DNA from: Endocalyx cinctus
Taxonomy: Eukaryota; Ascomycota; Sordariomycetes; Amphisphaeriales; Apiosporaceae
Direction: 5' to 3'
Assembly: GCA_001600455.1 (NCBI GenBank)
Contig: BCKC01000002.1
Span: 4,788,171-4,852,170, forward strand
DNA length: 64,000 bases
Position 1 is the first letter of the stretch, and each line of letters starts with the position of its first letter. Below the pieces are notes generated by a model, which saw only the letters and a program-made list of their open reading frames with translations, was not told the DNA's origin and searched no databases. Of the stretch, positions 48,760 through 59,931 are shown one piece after another. Made by a program: the position numbers and the translations under genes.

Positions 48760-49795
48760 TCACATGACAACACAGCAATCCCCCAATTTCTTGAATAGCT
48801 TGTTGACCATCTTCTCGATCTCGTCACCTTCTTGCTGTTGCTGCTGGTGATGCTGTGATTGTTGATGGTGGGGTTGTTGATGATAATTACCACCACTACC
48901 ATGATGCTGCTGCTGATGTTGCGGCTGGTGGTGTTCGGCCGGGCTACCCCCTCCACCTCCCTGACCACCGGTCAAGTCGACGTAAATCCTGCCGGCGTTC
49001 TCCTCGGTCCGATACTCGACCCCGAGCTCGCGGCAGACCTGCTCGACCCTCGGCTTCAGCTTCTGCACGTGATCGGCGCTGTGGTTCCCCTTGCCGACGA
49101 TGACGTGCAGGTGGGTCTGGCCGCGGGCGCGGGCGTCCCGGATGCGGGCCTCGAGGATCGTCTCGGCCTCCTCGACGAACTGGCCGTGCAGGTCGATCGT
49201 GTCGGAATCGACCCGCCCCTCGGCGTTGTTCTCCCGGAAGATGTACGATGACGCCTGCGCGTTGTACTCGTCCATCTTGGCCGCGTGCGCTTTCCCTTCG
49301 TTCGAGAGCTCCTTGGCGCGGGCGCCGTCGCCGCGCTCGTACGCTTCGTGGGCCTTTTTATTTTTTTAAGAAAAAAGAGGGGAAGGGATAAGTTTAAGTT
49401 TCTTTTCTTGGAGTAATGCAGAAAATAATGAGAGGGAGAGAGAGAAAAACATACTCGGTCAAAACAACTGTTCCTCTTCGCGGCCTCAGCTCGCGCTAAG
49501 TCTCGGAGTCGATCATATTCCGCCTCGGCATCACCACTGGCGCTGTGGTTGAAGGCTTTTGTGGAGGGTAAGCGTAAGCAAGTTTAGCTAGTCACACGAT
49601 TTTTTTTTTTTACACGCTTGATGCTCCTCTACGTTGTTTCTTTGCCCATCGCATTCTTTTGAACGGTGCTTTATTTATGCTAGGGTAGAAGGAGAGAAAT
49701 GGCGGCTTAATTTGAGGGCTGAGAGAGGCGGTGGGGAGCTATGAAAGAGCACGGAACATACCTCGTCCGCCTAAGCGCGTCAAGGGAATTGACAT
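48760..49795 (-). CDS. DUF1771-Smr domain protein with C-terminal CaaX-like motif
   Basis: Minus strand, three exons (49795-49762, 49555-49455, 49353-48760), 242 residues. Exon joints restore MSIPLTRLGGRAFNHSASG and then NSCFDRAHEAYERGDGARAK in phase with GTATGT donors. Residues about 25-90 are the DUF1771 helical domain (YDRLRDLARAEAAKRNSCF, RAHEAYERGDGARAKELSNE, YIFRENN). Residues about 97-175 are an Smr domain with the DLHG motif (99-102) and GKGNHS (132-137), features tied to nucleic-acid binding or nicking in other Smr proteins. A low-complexity Gly/Gln/His stretch follows, then a short helix (IEKMVNKLFKKLG). The protein ends CCVVM, a CaaX-type tetrapeptide (CVVM) with an extra cysteine in front, so prenylation and membrane attachment are possible. 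The GC-rich codon use of the Smr portion contrasts with the neighbours. The gene converges on cdc123 with 298 bp between stops. Confidence 0.9.
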
Positions 49796-51642
49796 TTTCT
49801 CTTCGTTTTTTAAAAAGTATATCCAAAGATTAACAACTCAGTGGGATTTACTTCAAATATAATACTACTACTATGCCACCCTTGAGAGAGCGTGAGGTGA
49901 GAAAAAAAAGGTGAGAAAACCCAACAGAGACAGTAAATTAAGCAAAACAAGAATTGAAGTTGTCGTGTTTCCAAGCTTGCTGGCATATTACGCCATTGGC
50001 TTGCTTCAAAGAGCTCAGGTCCTCAGAAATGGAGACCTGGAATGAGAGATGATCTGCAGCTAAGCCTAATTAGGAGAGCTCTCTCCCCCCCTGCCCTGTT
50101 CAGATCAGCTGTTGGACCAAACGAAGCAAAGCTGAGATTTGACAGGGCGGCAGGGTGACATTTGTTTATATATAATTTCTTTCATTTACCGACGAGGCTA
50201 GAGCTGAGCTGAGAGTTGGCCCCAAAGACCAGTGATAGTTTAAAGATGTACGGTGATTAAATATAATTAGTTATTATTTGCCTCATACCCCCAAGAGGCC
50301 GGTAAGATATGGTAGATTTATAGGAGTACTGCCTGTCTATCTATCGACCTGTAAGCCCACGCCACTGTAACTGGTTCACGTATTCGCTTTTCTTCTAATG
50401 GTATAGGCTTTTGAAAGAAAGAAGAGGGAAAAGAAAAAAAAAAGTGAAACCGAAAATCGCTGTAGAGTAAGTGGTGCTACGCTGTATGTATTATGTATGA
50501 TTATCTCGCGGTCATTGGAGGTATGATTTGGCTACGGGAAGAAAAATGAAAGTCCCGTGGATCGTTTTGACATATTGAGAGCGGAGAAACGTGTGCAGGC
50601 TAGACTTGCATACACGCATACATCTCGTTCTCTAGAAATAGTAAAATTTGTTCAGCTTGTCTTGTTAAACGATTAGGTTAAATTAACTGTTGGCGTTGTA
50701 TGTAGTGTGTATAGTGTAGGGCGTTCAGCTTTGGTAGTTTTTTCTTGTTCTCTTTTTCCTGTTACATACACCCGCTTACTCTGTACTGTGGTATGTCAAC
50801 GTCATTGCGAATAAGGGAACGGGGGCGGTCTGTTTCTGAGATGGAGCTGACACGTGGGTTGAATAGTGCGAAGTCTCCGTTAAACCGGCGCAATATGTCA
50901 TTTACTGTTAAACTGAGAAATACCATGACTAGAAATGTGGTGTATACGCAGTCTAAATCACGTAGATCGAAACAAGAGCCTGCCTAACATGGAGTAAATG
51001 GTTAGAAAATGTAAGTAAACCTATATTTGCACGTGGGTGCACAAAGGACGATGGATCCATTCTAGGAGCGAAAGGGAGGCTTGTTTTTAATCTTGCAATG
51101 CGAACATATCATCACCGCTTGTCTCTTCGTGCTCGTCGACGCCATCTTTTTTTTTTTCCGTGTCTATTTCTGTCAACGAACAATAAAATTGAACCATAAA
51201 GTTACGATGAACATGATCTTCAGGGGCGACTGAGAAAGGGGCCAAAAATTCCGAGAAGCATAATATAACTTGTTTAGTTCGCTGGTAAATAGTTAAGTTT
51301 CAGCTTGCAACGATCGTATGTGTAGCCTTAGATCCTATGAATTAAAATATTTTAGTTAACAAAGAGGGCTCGACACAAGGATTGCCGGTATTAGTTTATA
51401 CCTATGTGCAGGTATTTATCATGCAATGCAGAAACTTATAGCATGATCTGCTTCGCATTGGACAGGCCTCAAGGACGAACAAGACTACACTAGACGGGAT
51501 CGCTACTTAAGAGCTACGATCATTCGTTAGTTTAGTGTACTTTAGCTTCTCCGGCGGAGTCAGTTTGAGTAGTCTAGCAGAAACGGAGCAAACGCGATCA
51601 GTAAATCGTTTCATTGTTAGTAATTTGTTCAATGTTAAATCA

Positions 51643-51648
<6 letters not shown>

Positions 51649-51678
<30 letters not shown>
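51649..51678 (+). repeat. (GA)n microsatellite
   Basis: Fifteen tandem GA dinucleotides lie in intergenic DNA. Confidence 0.95.
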
Positions 51679-51683
<5 letters not shown>

Positions 51684-54600
51684 AACAGTTTTAATATGTC
51701 TAATAAATAGTTATTCCCCAACGAACTGACTAGTAGGTGATGGATAGATGATGAGGTTTATCTTTTGCCTCGTGGCATTGTAGGGTTGGACCCTGTTTCA
51801 TTAGTGGACTAAGGTTCGAATTTTTACTATGTATGTATAGGTGTATTTACTTTTTTTTTCCCTCTAATATTTATTCTCGTATGCCGAAGAAGAATGGATG
51901 CACTATCCACGTGGAGAGCGGATGATATCGCGATATCATCTTGCCGTGACGCGTATTGTGGAATTTCCAGCAGTGGATAAGTGCGGAATATGTCCCATTT
52001 CCCTCTTTTGGCCCTTGACGCCGATATGAAAACGCTATCGCTAAAGGACGGGAGAAAACCCACCTCTCGACAATATCTGTGCATCTAATTTCCAGACCCC
52101 ATCAACCCATCTGGAGGCCGTAATTGATTGGTTCTGAAAATCATCATAATTATTATAGACACCACTTATACTATACAAAGTAGACATAGGCCTGTACAAG
52201 TAGTATAGACCTGATAAAAAGATGCTCCATTGCAGATCAGACAAAGGATTTTGTTCCCCAAGCGGGTCATATGTGCAGCTAGTATACGCTACATAATTTG
52301 GATAGACTAGTTAAATACAGACAAGACTGAGACTGTATTGCATAAAAGTGGTGATGGAAATGGGTTTGGCCAGTGTATTAATTAACCTTCATCACTCGAG
52401 TAGTATCCGAGCATTATATCCTAAGGTTTGAAATGTAAAATGTTGAACCAGGTCGACGTTGGAGAGCAAGGAATTACTGCGCGGTATACCATAGCATGTA
52501 CTATGTAGACAGAGCTTGATCGGGATTTTGTGTCACGAAACTAAGTTACATATTTAATGAGTTAAAGCGAGCGACGAAGATTCAGATTTAGTGCGGCCAT
52601 AAATCATCCCGGACTTACCGATTTGCAGAAAAGATTCGTTCGAGAAGGTAAAGAAGGTCGATAAGTAAGCTGGTACGGTTCTAGCGCCAATCTAGCCCAT
52701 GCGCTACAGGTAGATCAGCTTCAGTTTGGAGTTTTAGTTTTTTTATCCTCCCCCAAACATGTCGCCTAAAAGAGAACTATACTAATATGTAAATGTATTG
52801 GAGGTGGAGGGATTGATGACTGAAGATGAGGCCGAGATTGCCTGGAAATTTGTAAATCATAAATCCCTTCTCCATCTCCGCAATAATTATGGACTGGTTA
52901 CCGGGGCTAAAAGGTTTCAGTCAAGAACAAGAGGGAGACCTTGAAACCAGGAACAGAAGATCATCAATTCAGGTATATTAGCCCCAGCAGCCCCGACAGC
53001 CCCGGGTAACAATCAAAACATGCGTACGCTGCCGATGACTGAGCAACGTAGCGTATTATAACCGACGGTTATAACCAGGGATTAAAAAAAGAGTAAATAA
53101 AAAGAAAGAAAAAGAAAAAGAAGGACTGCGTAGCTGAGTAGATAGGAAGGAATATTCTAAATGCGGCGCGAAAGAAACAAAAAAAAAAAAAAAGATTTCC
53201 CACCTTCGTCGCCTACTTGGTTGTACACTAATTCATTGCGGTTTAGTGAGATGATGCCCACGGGATAGTAGTATGTATAGACAATCCGACTTGTCTAATA
53301 ATTCCTTCTTCGTTGATCTAGCCAGAACACCAACTATTAAAATAGTACTCGTTTAATCTTTCTAAAGTCCGAGTAGCGGGACATAATCGGCGAATCATGT
53401 AATTTGGTACTGTATTGGGTAAGGAGGATTGGAAATAAACGGTTCCCTCTTTCTGCCTACCTTTCGGCGCCGCCTTGTCAGTTTTCTTGTCCATGGCGCG
53501 TTTTTGAGTCAGGAATAAAGGCCCTATAATTTACTAATAACAACTACCCGTTAATACGTCTAAGCGGCAGAACCGAAGGAAAGACAACAACGTTAAATAC
53601 GCCGATGGTCTTTCTAGCGTCGGCCGCAGGATAGGAACTGGCCTTCTCGTATGTACGCCGTTATATATCATATCATTATGGCTAACGATTTTTCGGGCGG
53701 CGGCTGCGGTGTGTAATCGATTGTTCCTTGAGAGCTCGGTGGCATTTTACCTTCTTTACCTTCCATGAATCATCGCGATGGTTGGAAGCAGACAACAGGA
53801 TGACCGATGGATATTCACGGAGCTGCCTGTTTAGTATATGTCATAATGTACGGAAATGGCGAAAACTGAATCTTACGTATACTATGTACTATATAATACT
53901 GTCGATTAAAGCCAGAAGCGGAGAAGTGGCTGATACTGAATGCCGGCGAAATATATGTATGTACTTCAGGTATGGGTTCTTTTTCGTCGTATGAGACTTG
54001 TCGGGCGCCGTGGCAGGGGTATCAACTGCAGATAATCCGTCATTGTTTTGTCTTGGATGATTGATTCATATAAGATTCTATGAATAGATATGAGTAAGAT
54101 ATCACCTCCATTACTTTTAGGTAGCTATTACGTGTATGTAGTGTAAGGTATTAAATAAAGCTCTAGATCTCTCTGATTTACGTGTAAGTATTTCAGCCCT
54201 GAACTCCGAAATAGTACTTTTTTTTAGTCTATTAATGATCTTCGGGATGTACTGTAGGAAGAATAAAGTTTTCTTTTATTTATCCAATTATCATCAGTAA
54301 ATCCCATTCCCATCATAACAGCGAAAACCTGGTGGTGGGTAGTATACATGAAGAACATGTTTCTAGAAAGATTGTAAATATTATACGTAAGTAAATATTT
54401 GCAACATAACATATTAAACAGAATATCTACGTTTCCCCAATTTTCTATCTCTCTTCCTCTCTCTCTTCCTCTCCCTTCCTCTCTCTCTCTTTCTCTTACT
54501 CATTTTTTATAGTATATAAATAAAATAAAATAAAATAGAAAAACACCCTTACTTTCTTTGATCGGATATTTCCTCTTGGTGGTAAGCTGAGAGAGGGTAT

Positions 54601-55260
54601 GTGCTGATGAATGGAACTCTAGTGTTACATTGCATATTATTTTTTATGTAGGTTAAGTACGTATACTGCGGTATACAACGTTGTAAGTACCTAGGTATAT
54701 TACTTCCAGGTAGTAGACAATAGGTTCAGATTGATCCTTACACTCAACGACAAGTCACTTGATTACTACTACTACGCATTAGGCATACTCTTTCTGTATC
54801 GAAGTTTTTCCAGATGCTGTCAAAATGATTATAATTACTTCGGAATTAATTGGATAGGCTGAATATGTCTACGAAGGATTATATGTGTACTATTTCATGA
54901 GACGCACACCGTACCTATTTGAACATAATACATATGTAAAGGACAAAAGAAAAAACGAATACTGTGTTTGTCGTTTAATAAAACTTAACAATATTTTAGA
55001 CTCGTTATTACTTGGAAAGTCCAGAAAGTCCAGAAAGTTGATAGAATGAATTTCAGGGGTTACGGTTTAATTTGTACAATAAATTGCCACAATTCATTTA
55101 TCTAGACTGCTGCTAAGATTATTTCGAGTTTAGCACTGTACATGGCGATACAACTATGAATGTAGTATAGGATGAAAAGACTTCTCGTTAAATAATTAAG
55201 TAGTAGCTAAACCATTTTAGGACAAGTTATAGTTAATATTGGTTATTATTTCGTAGTGTA

Positions 55261-55306
55261 ATAGGATGGGATGGGATGGGATAGGATGGGATAGGATGGG
55301 GGGGGG
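55261..55306 (+). repeat. (GGGAT/AGGAT)n repeat ending in poly-G
   Basis: Tandem ATAGGATGGG/ATGGGATGGG pentamer-type units run into a G tract. The site is about 1 kb upstream of the G-alpha start and could form G-rich secondary structure. Confidence 0.9.
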
Positions 55307-55494
55307 AAAAGGGATCCCCTAAAGATAAGTATCTATAGTTGACTAGGTACACTATAAATGCTACAAGTTCAAGTATTTAGGTATCTCTCCACTGATCAGT
55401 GATTTTTTAGAAGGCTAGCATCTACCTAAATCACATGAAGTACTTATACTAAAACAGAAAGATATCCACTTTTCTACTACATACTACCCATTAT

Positions 55495-55800
55495 CCTAGT
55501 TCCTCCGTTATGATCAATCTCTCTCCTTTCCCTCCTTTACGGATAAGACGCTTTACCCTTTTACTCACCCTCGAACTTCGAACAACCACCCTTAATTTTT
55601 TCTTCTTTTTTTTCTTCCTTCATTTCCTGTCTCCCTGTTCGACCGACCTCTTTCACTAATTCTTTACTATCTTCTTACACTATCATCCTACAAGGTCATC
55701 TCTCCATTACGACTATTCTTTTCTTCCCCTTCCCTTCCTGTCGCAACACTCCTTATTTCTTTTCTTTTTTTTTTTTATTTCTTCCTTTCTATAATATTTT
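55495..55800 (+). promoter_or_regulatory. Pyrimidine-rich promoter/leader of the G-alpha gene
   Basis: About 300 bp of dense CT-rich sequence (repeated TCTCTCC, CTTCC and TTTCTT words) precede the G-alpha gene on its coding strand. CT tracts of this kind flank transcription starts of strongly expressed genes in filamentous fungi. No transcription start can be assigned from sequence alone. Confidence 0.45.
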
Positions 55801-55841
55801 CCTACATTTCGATTAAAGATACCTCCCAAAAGATACCTTTG

Positions 55842-56191
55842 GTAAGTTTATACTTCTCTAATCCATCCCCTTTGTTTTATTTGATAGCGAAATCCACATC
55901 CCCTAGCAACGAACAAGTCGCCGATAGACCGTCCTATTATACCGGCTCAGTTCATCTTCCCCATTGAAAGAAGTAATCTGGTTCCCAATTGGTATCAAAT
56001 TAAGTATTTCTTTGGTATCGTAAGGGAATTATCGATGCTTCCGAAAAATCCAATCTGCTTTATTTGATTATTTCCTCAAACCAGCCTCCAGATATATTTT
56101 CATCTACCTGCTCCACCACAATATTTCGTGACCATAGATTCAATACTACATTATAGAATTCGCTCGCTAATCGCAAATCAACACTCTTCAG
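55842..56191 (+). promoter_or_regulatory. Possible 5' UTR intron of the G-alpha gene
   Basis: A canonical GTAAGT donor at 55842 and an acceptor TCTTCAG ending 56191, with a GCTAATC branch-like site about 20 bases before it, could define a 350-bp leader intron. It would end about 110 bases before the start codon. This is inference from splice consensus; no transcript evidence is available. Confidence 0.35.
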
Positions 56192-56300
56192 ACACTAGTT
56201 TCCTTATAGCCTCTTACCACGACATACATTTTTGTTAATATCGGTCTACAACTTTGTACAATATTATCCTAGTAGTTCCGTCGCGTGCCAAACCGTCAAG

Positions 56301-57552
56301 ATGGGTTGTGGAATGAGTACCGAGGAGAAGGAGGGCAAGGCCCGAAACGAGGAGATCGAAAACCAGCTTAAGAGGGACAAGATGATGCAGCGAAATGAGA
56401 TTAAGATGCTTCTGCTGGGTGAGTGCGACTTTGACTAATTTCGCTTGAGAACGTATTTTAACCCTCGAACTATCAGGTGCTGGTGAATCTGGAAAATCTA
56501 CCATCCTGAAACAGATGAAATTGATTCACGAAGGCGGTTACTCTCGCGACGAACGGGAATCCTTCAAGGAGATCATCTTCAGCAACACCGTTCAATCGAT
56601 GCGTGTCATTCTTGAGGCCATGGAATCTCTCGAGTTACCACTAGAGGACCAGCGCATGGAGTACCACGTCCAAACCATCTTTATGCAGCCTGCGCAGATT
56701 GAGGGTGATGTATTGCCGCCCGAGGTTGGCAATGCGATCGAGGCTTTGTGGAAGGACCGTGGCGTTCAGGAATGTTTCAAGCGATCCCGCGAGTATCAGC
56801 TGAACGACTCGGCCAGATAGTAAGTTTATTCATCCACGCCCATTCTCGTCGTGGAGTGTCCGACTCACAATTGGGGGAAAAAAAACAGCTACTTTGACAA
56901 TATCGCTCGTATCGCTGCTCCTGATTACATGCCAAATGATCAAGATGTTCTCCGTTCTCGTGTCAAGACTACCGGTATTACCGAGACCACTTTCATTATC
57001 GGCGACTTGACCTACAGAATGTTTGACGTCGGTGGTCAACGATCCGAACGAAAGAAGTGGATTCACTGTTTCGAAAACGTCACCACCATCCTCTTCTTGG
57101 TCGCCATTTCTGAATACGATCAATTGCTTTTTGAAGATGAGACGGTCAACCGTATGCAGGAGGCATTGACTCTGTTCGATTCCATCTGCAACTCGAGGTG
57201 GTTCATCAAGACTTCCATCATTCTGTTCTTGAACAAGATCGACCGATTCAAGGAGAAGCTTCCCGTTAGCCCGATGAAAAACTACTTCCCCGATTATGAG
57301 GGTGGTGATGATTACACTGCGGCGTGCGACTACATCCTCAACCGTTTTGTTAGCTTAAATCAGCATGAAACGAAGCAAATCTACACACATTTCACTTGCG
57401 CTACAGATACAACACAAATTCGATTCGTCATGGCCGCTGTTAATGGTAAATAGTCCCAGTTCAAGTTTGTTCATCTTAGGAAATTATGCTAATACAATTT
57501 GCGTGCAGATATCATCATTCAAGAGAACCTGCGACTCTGTGGTTTGATCTGA
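56301..57552 (+). CDS. gna1: Group I heterotrimeric G-protein alpha subunit
   Basis: Four exons (56301-56418, 56477-56819, 56889-57445, 57509-57552) give exactly 353 residues, the standard length of fungal group I G-alpha (Neurospora GNA-1, Aspergillus FadA, Cryphonectria CPG-1). The N-terminus [20 protein letters not shown] provides Gly2 and Cys3 for myristoylation and palmitoylation. The P-loop GAGESGKST is at residues 40-48 and spans the first intron. The switch [14 protein letters not shown], the guanine-specificity NKID and TCATDT motifs, and the C-terminal CGLI are intact; that cysteine is the pertussis-toxin-type ADP-ribosylation site. Intron 2 splits a Tyr codon (SAR-YYFDN). The protein couples seven-helix receptors to cAMP and MAP-kinase signalling at the plasma membrane, controlling growth, conidiation, mating and, in pathogens, virulence. 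A 5' leader intron is possible. Confidence 0.98.
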
Positions 57553-59931
57553 TTCGTTAGTCAAGTCTTCAAGCTCGAACATGAAAAGTACATGAAAAAA
57601 AATACCCATCTATCGACATCCACCTCACGGTTGCCAAAATTCTTGCCGAACATGGCTAATGACTGACCTGTATTCCCTTTTACGAATTGACAGACGGATC
57701 TTATTTCATGTGTTCGTTTTGCGCCTTACACCCTGCGATAACTCTTCCAACTCCGTCTTGTCATATATGCATGGCCTTCTTTTAGCTTGAACAACTTCAA
57801 GCTACCACCGATTACGCAAAACACAGCAGCGACCAGGCAGCACCGGAAAATAAAAAATATTTGCATCGAAGATCACGGTGGATTACATATCTTGTTTAAT
57901 TATGAATTTGCGGTGACATTGGTAACCGCTTTCTGTCTTGTTATTTTTTCTCCTTATTTTTTTTTTTTAAAGTTCTTTTTTTTTTCTCTATTTTATTTTT
58001 CTTCATTACTCCAGCCTGTCTGCTGGAGGCAAGGCTCGATTTACGGCTTGGTTTACGAGCTTAGAAAGTGGAATCCGGGTGTGCTGCAATCTTATGCGCA
58101 ATTAACTCGGACCGTGTGTGTAAGGTAGTGTGAGAGTGGAGAAGATGATGGAAGAGGTGAGGGGAGAAACGGATGAATGTGATGAAAAAAAACTATACCA
58201 CGGCGAAACTTGAGTCAAGGGGATGGCAAGGTCTAGAATAAGGAGAATCAATAGGCCTCTAAAACGGTTGGATTTGTTCATAAACACCCAATAAAAACCG
58301 ATCACACTGTTCTAATATTTGATTCAATGGGTCTTGTCTCAACACTGTACTTGATATATCCATCTGTGAATATTATCTGTTTGATTCTGTTTTATATACT
58401 TTGCCTGTTGCGACGGTGTCAGCGAAATTGTCATCACATGAGAATTATTGAATGCAAAATCACCGAGATATCTATTTTGGATTGCGTATATAATCATTAT
58501 GAAGGGTAATCCCACCTCTTGGCGGAGTCCATAGCCGTGGAGCAGATAATTTGTTGTTTAAAATACTACTTATGTATAACGATATCCCCAATCGATGGTA
58601 CCTGGCCGCATACTGGTAATGACATGATGAAGCCTCCACACCACCGCTTCGAAGAGAGTGGAGAGTTTCTGTACCATACTGAAGAATTAGCTCATGTCTA
58701 CGCATATCCCCCCTTATTAAAATGTTCTTATATTGCCTCTTTTCTCCAGCATCGTGCAGGATTGAATATCCAAGATGTACAAGTGCGTTTTAGACGGATT
58801 ACACTATCTCCACAGGGGATATCAGAACAGTAAGTACATAGTTAGAGTAAATTAATAATATTTCTCGCCGTCATGAATTAAGAGACGAACATGAAAGTGA
58901 GTGTTGTTGTTTCCTTTTTCTACTACTGCGAATAAACCTGCGATACTCTCTTCATGTCAAGCAAGTACTTGCACTCGTGGTGCCAAAGACTAGAAAGAAA
59001 TACCGTCTGTCTATGGATAGCAGCACTGCATATATTCATTCTTAAGCATTGTAAAAAATCTGTCTCAATTTTGCTGGTGTTCCGACAAGAAGCAAGCGTG
59101 CACCGAGTTAGTCTTATGGGATAATAGAATACTAAATATCGACACTGCATGTTCGCGAGACATCGGCGAGACAACGTGTTTTTGTCGGTATTATAGTAAA
59201 TGGAAAGTGATCGACGACAAAGTATCCGATTCCGGACCAGAGTCTAGCTTTGTCAGAAGCAAGTTAGATCTGGAGAAATATTTAGGTAACAGAGGTGGTT
59301 GGTGAAAACACCGAGGGGTCAATCGGGATATAATTACCGATATGCAAGTGTTCCCATGCCTACCCGGTACTTTCGTGAACGGCATGCCGTATGGTGTACT
59401 ATGTATAACCAACCGTCATTATGTCATGGCTGATATACTATGTACATGTTCAATTAGGGTTTAACACTCATCAATGGGAGAATCTAGTATGTATATAATG
59501 TAGATATAAAGACGAAAACTAGACCTAACAAGAGCCTGGGCATTCGTCGGGGGTTGGCTGTCATCATCTTCGTCATCGCTGATGCCATCATGCTGTCAGC
59601 AGTACAATACAATCTACTTTACCGTTTTTAGACCTCCCGCAGACCTTGGTGAAGGCTCTTACGTGTACAGCCACCTAGCTTCAGTTTCTTTTTAGGGTGA
59701 AGATGGGCGTGGTGATCTTAGACGGATGAGTGATAGTAGCGAGGGGTGGGTACTGTATCGATTCTAAGTTTTGGCTTCTTTCGTCGACAAAGGTAGAGAC
59801 CAATTTATGGTTATTCTAGTACAGAATAAAAGTAGGAACCCGGATACTACTGTATTCTAGCTTAAAGTATATAATCCGCTCTTTACATACCCATGCGTAC
59901 TGGAGGTATCTCATACCCCACTACCGTCTTC
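57553..59931. other. Intergenic, no gene recognised
   Basis: The left 500 bp probably hold the G-alpha 3' UTR. Remaining frames (up to about 113 residues) lack recognisable motifs or supporting splice sites. Confidence 0.65.

Larger units (their letters stand above)
49796..56300. other. Gene desert upstream of the G-alpha gene
   Basis: Nothing over 90 residues and no recognisable protein. The stretch contains microsatellites, A runs (for example 53180-53194), GGGAT-type repeats and, at its right end, the pyrimidine-rich promoter and leader of the G-alpha gene (listed separately). Confidence 0.65.

Noticed and set aside
50745..50987. 80-residue basic frame in the desert upstream of the G-alpha gene
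   Set aside because: No recognisable motif, no intron-linked continuation, and it is isolated in low-complexity DNA.
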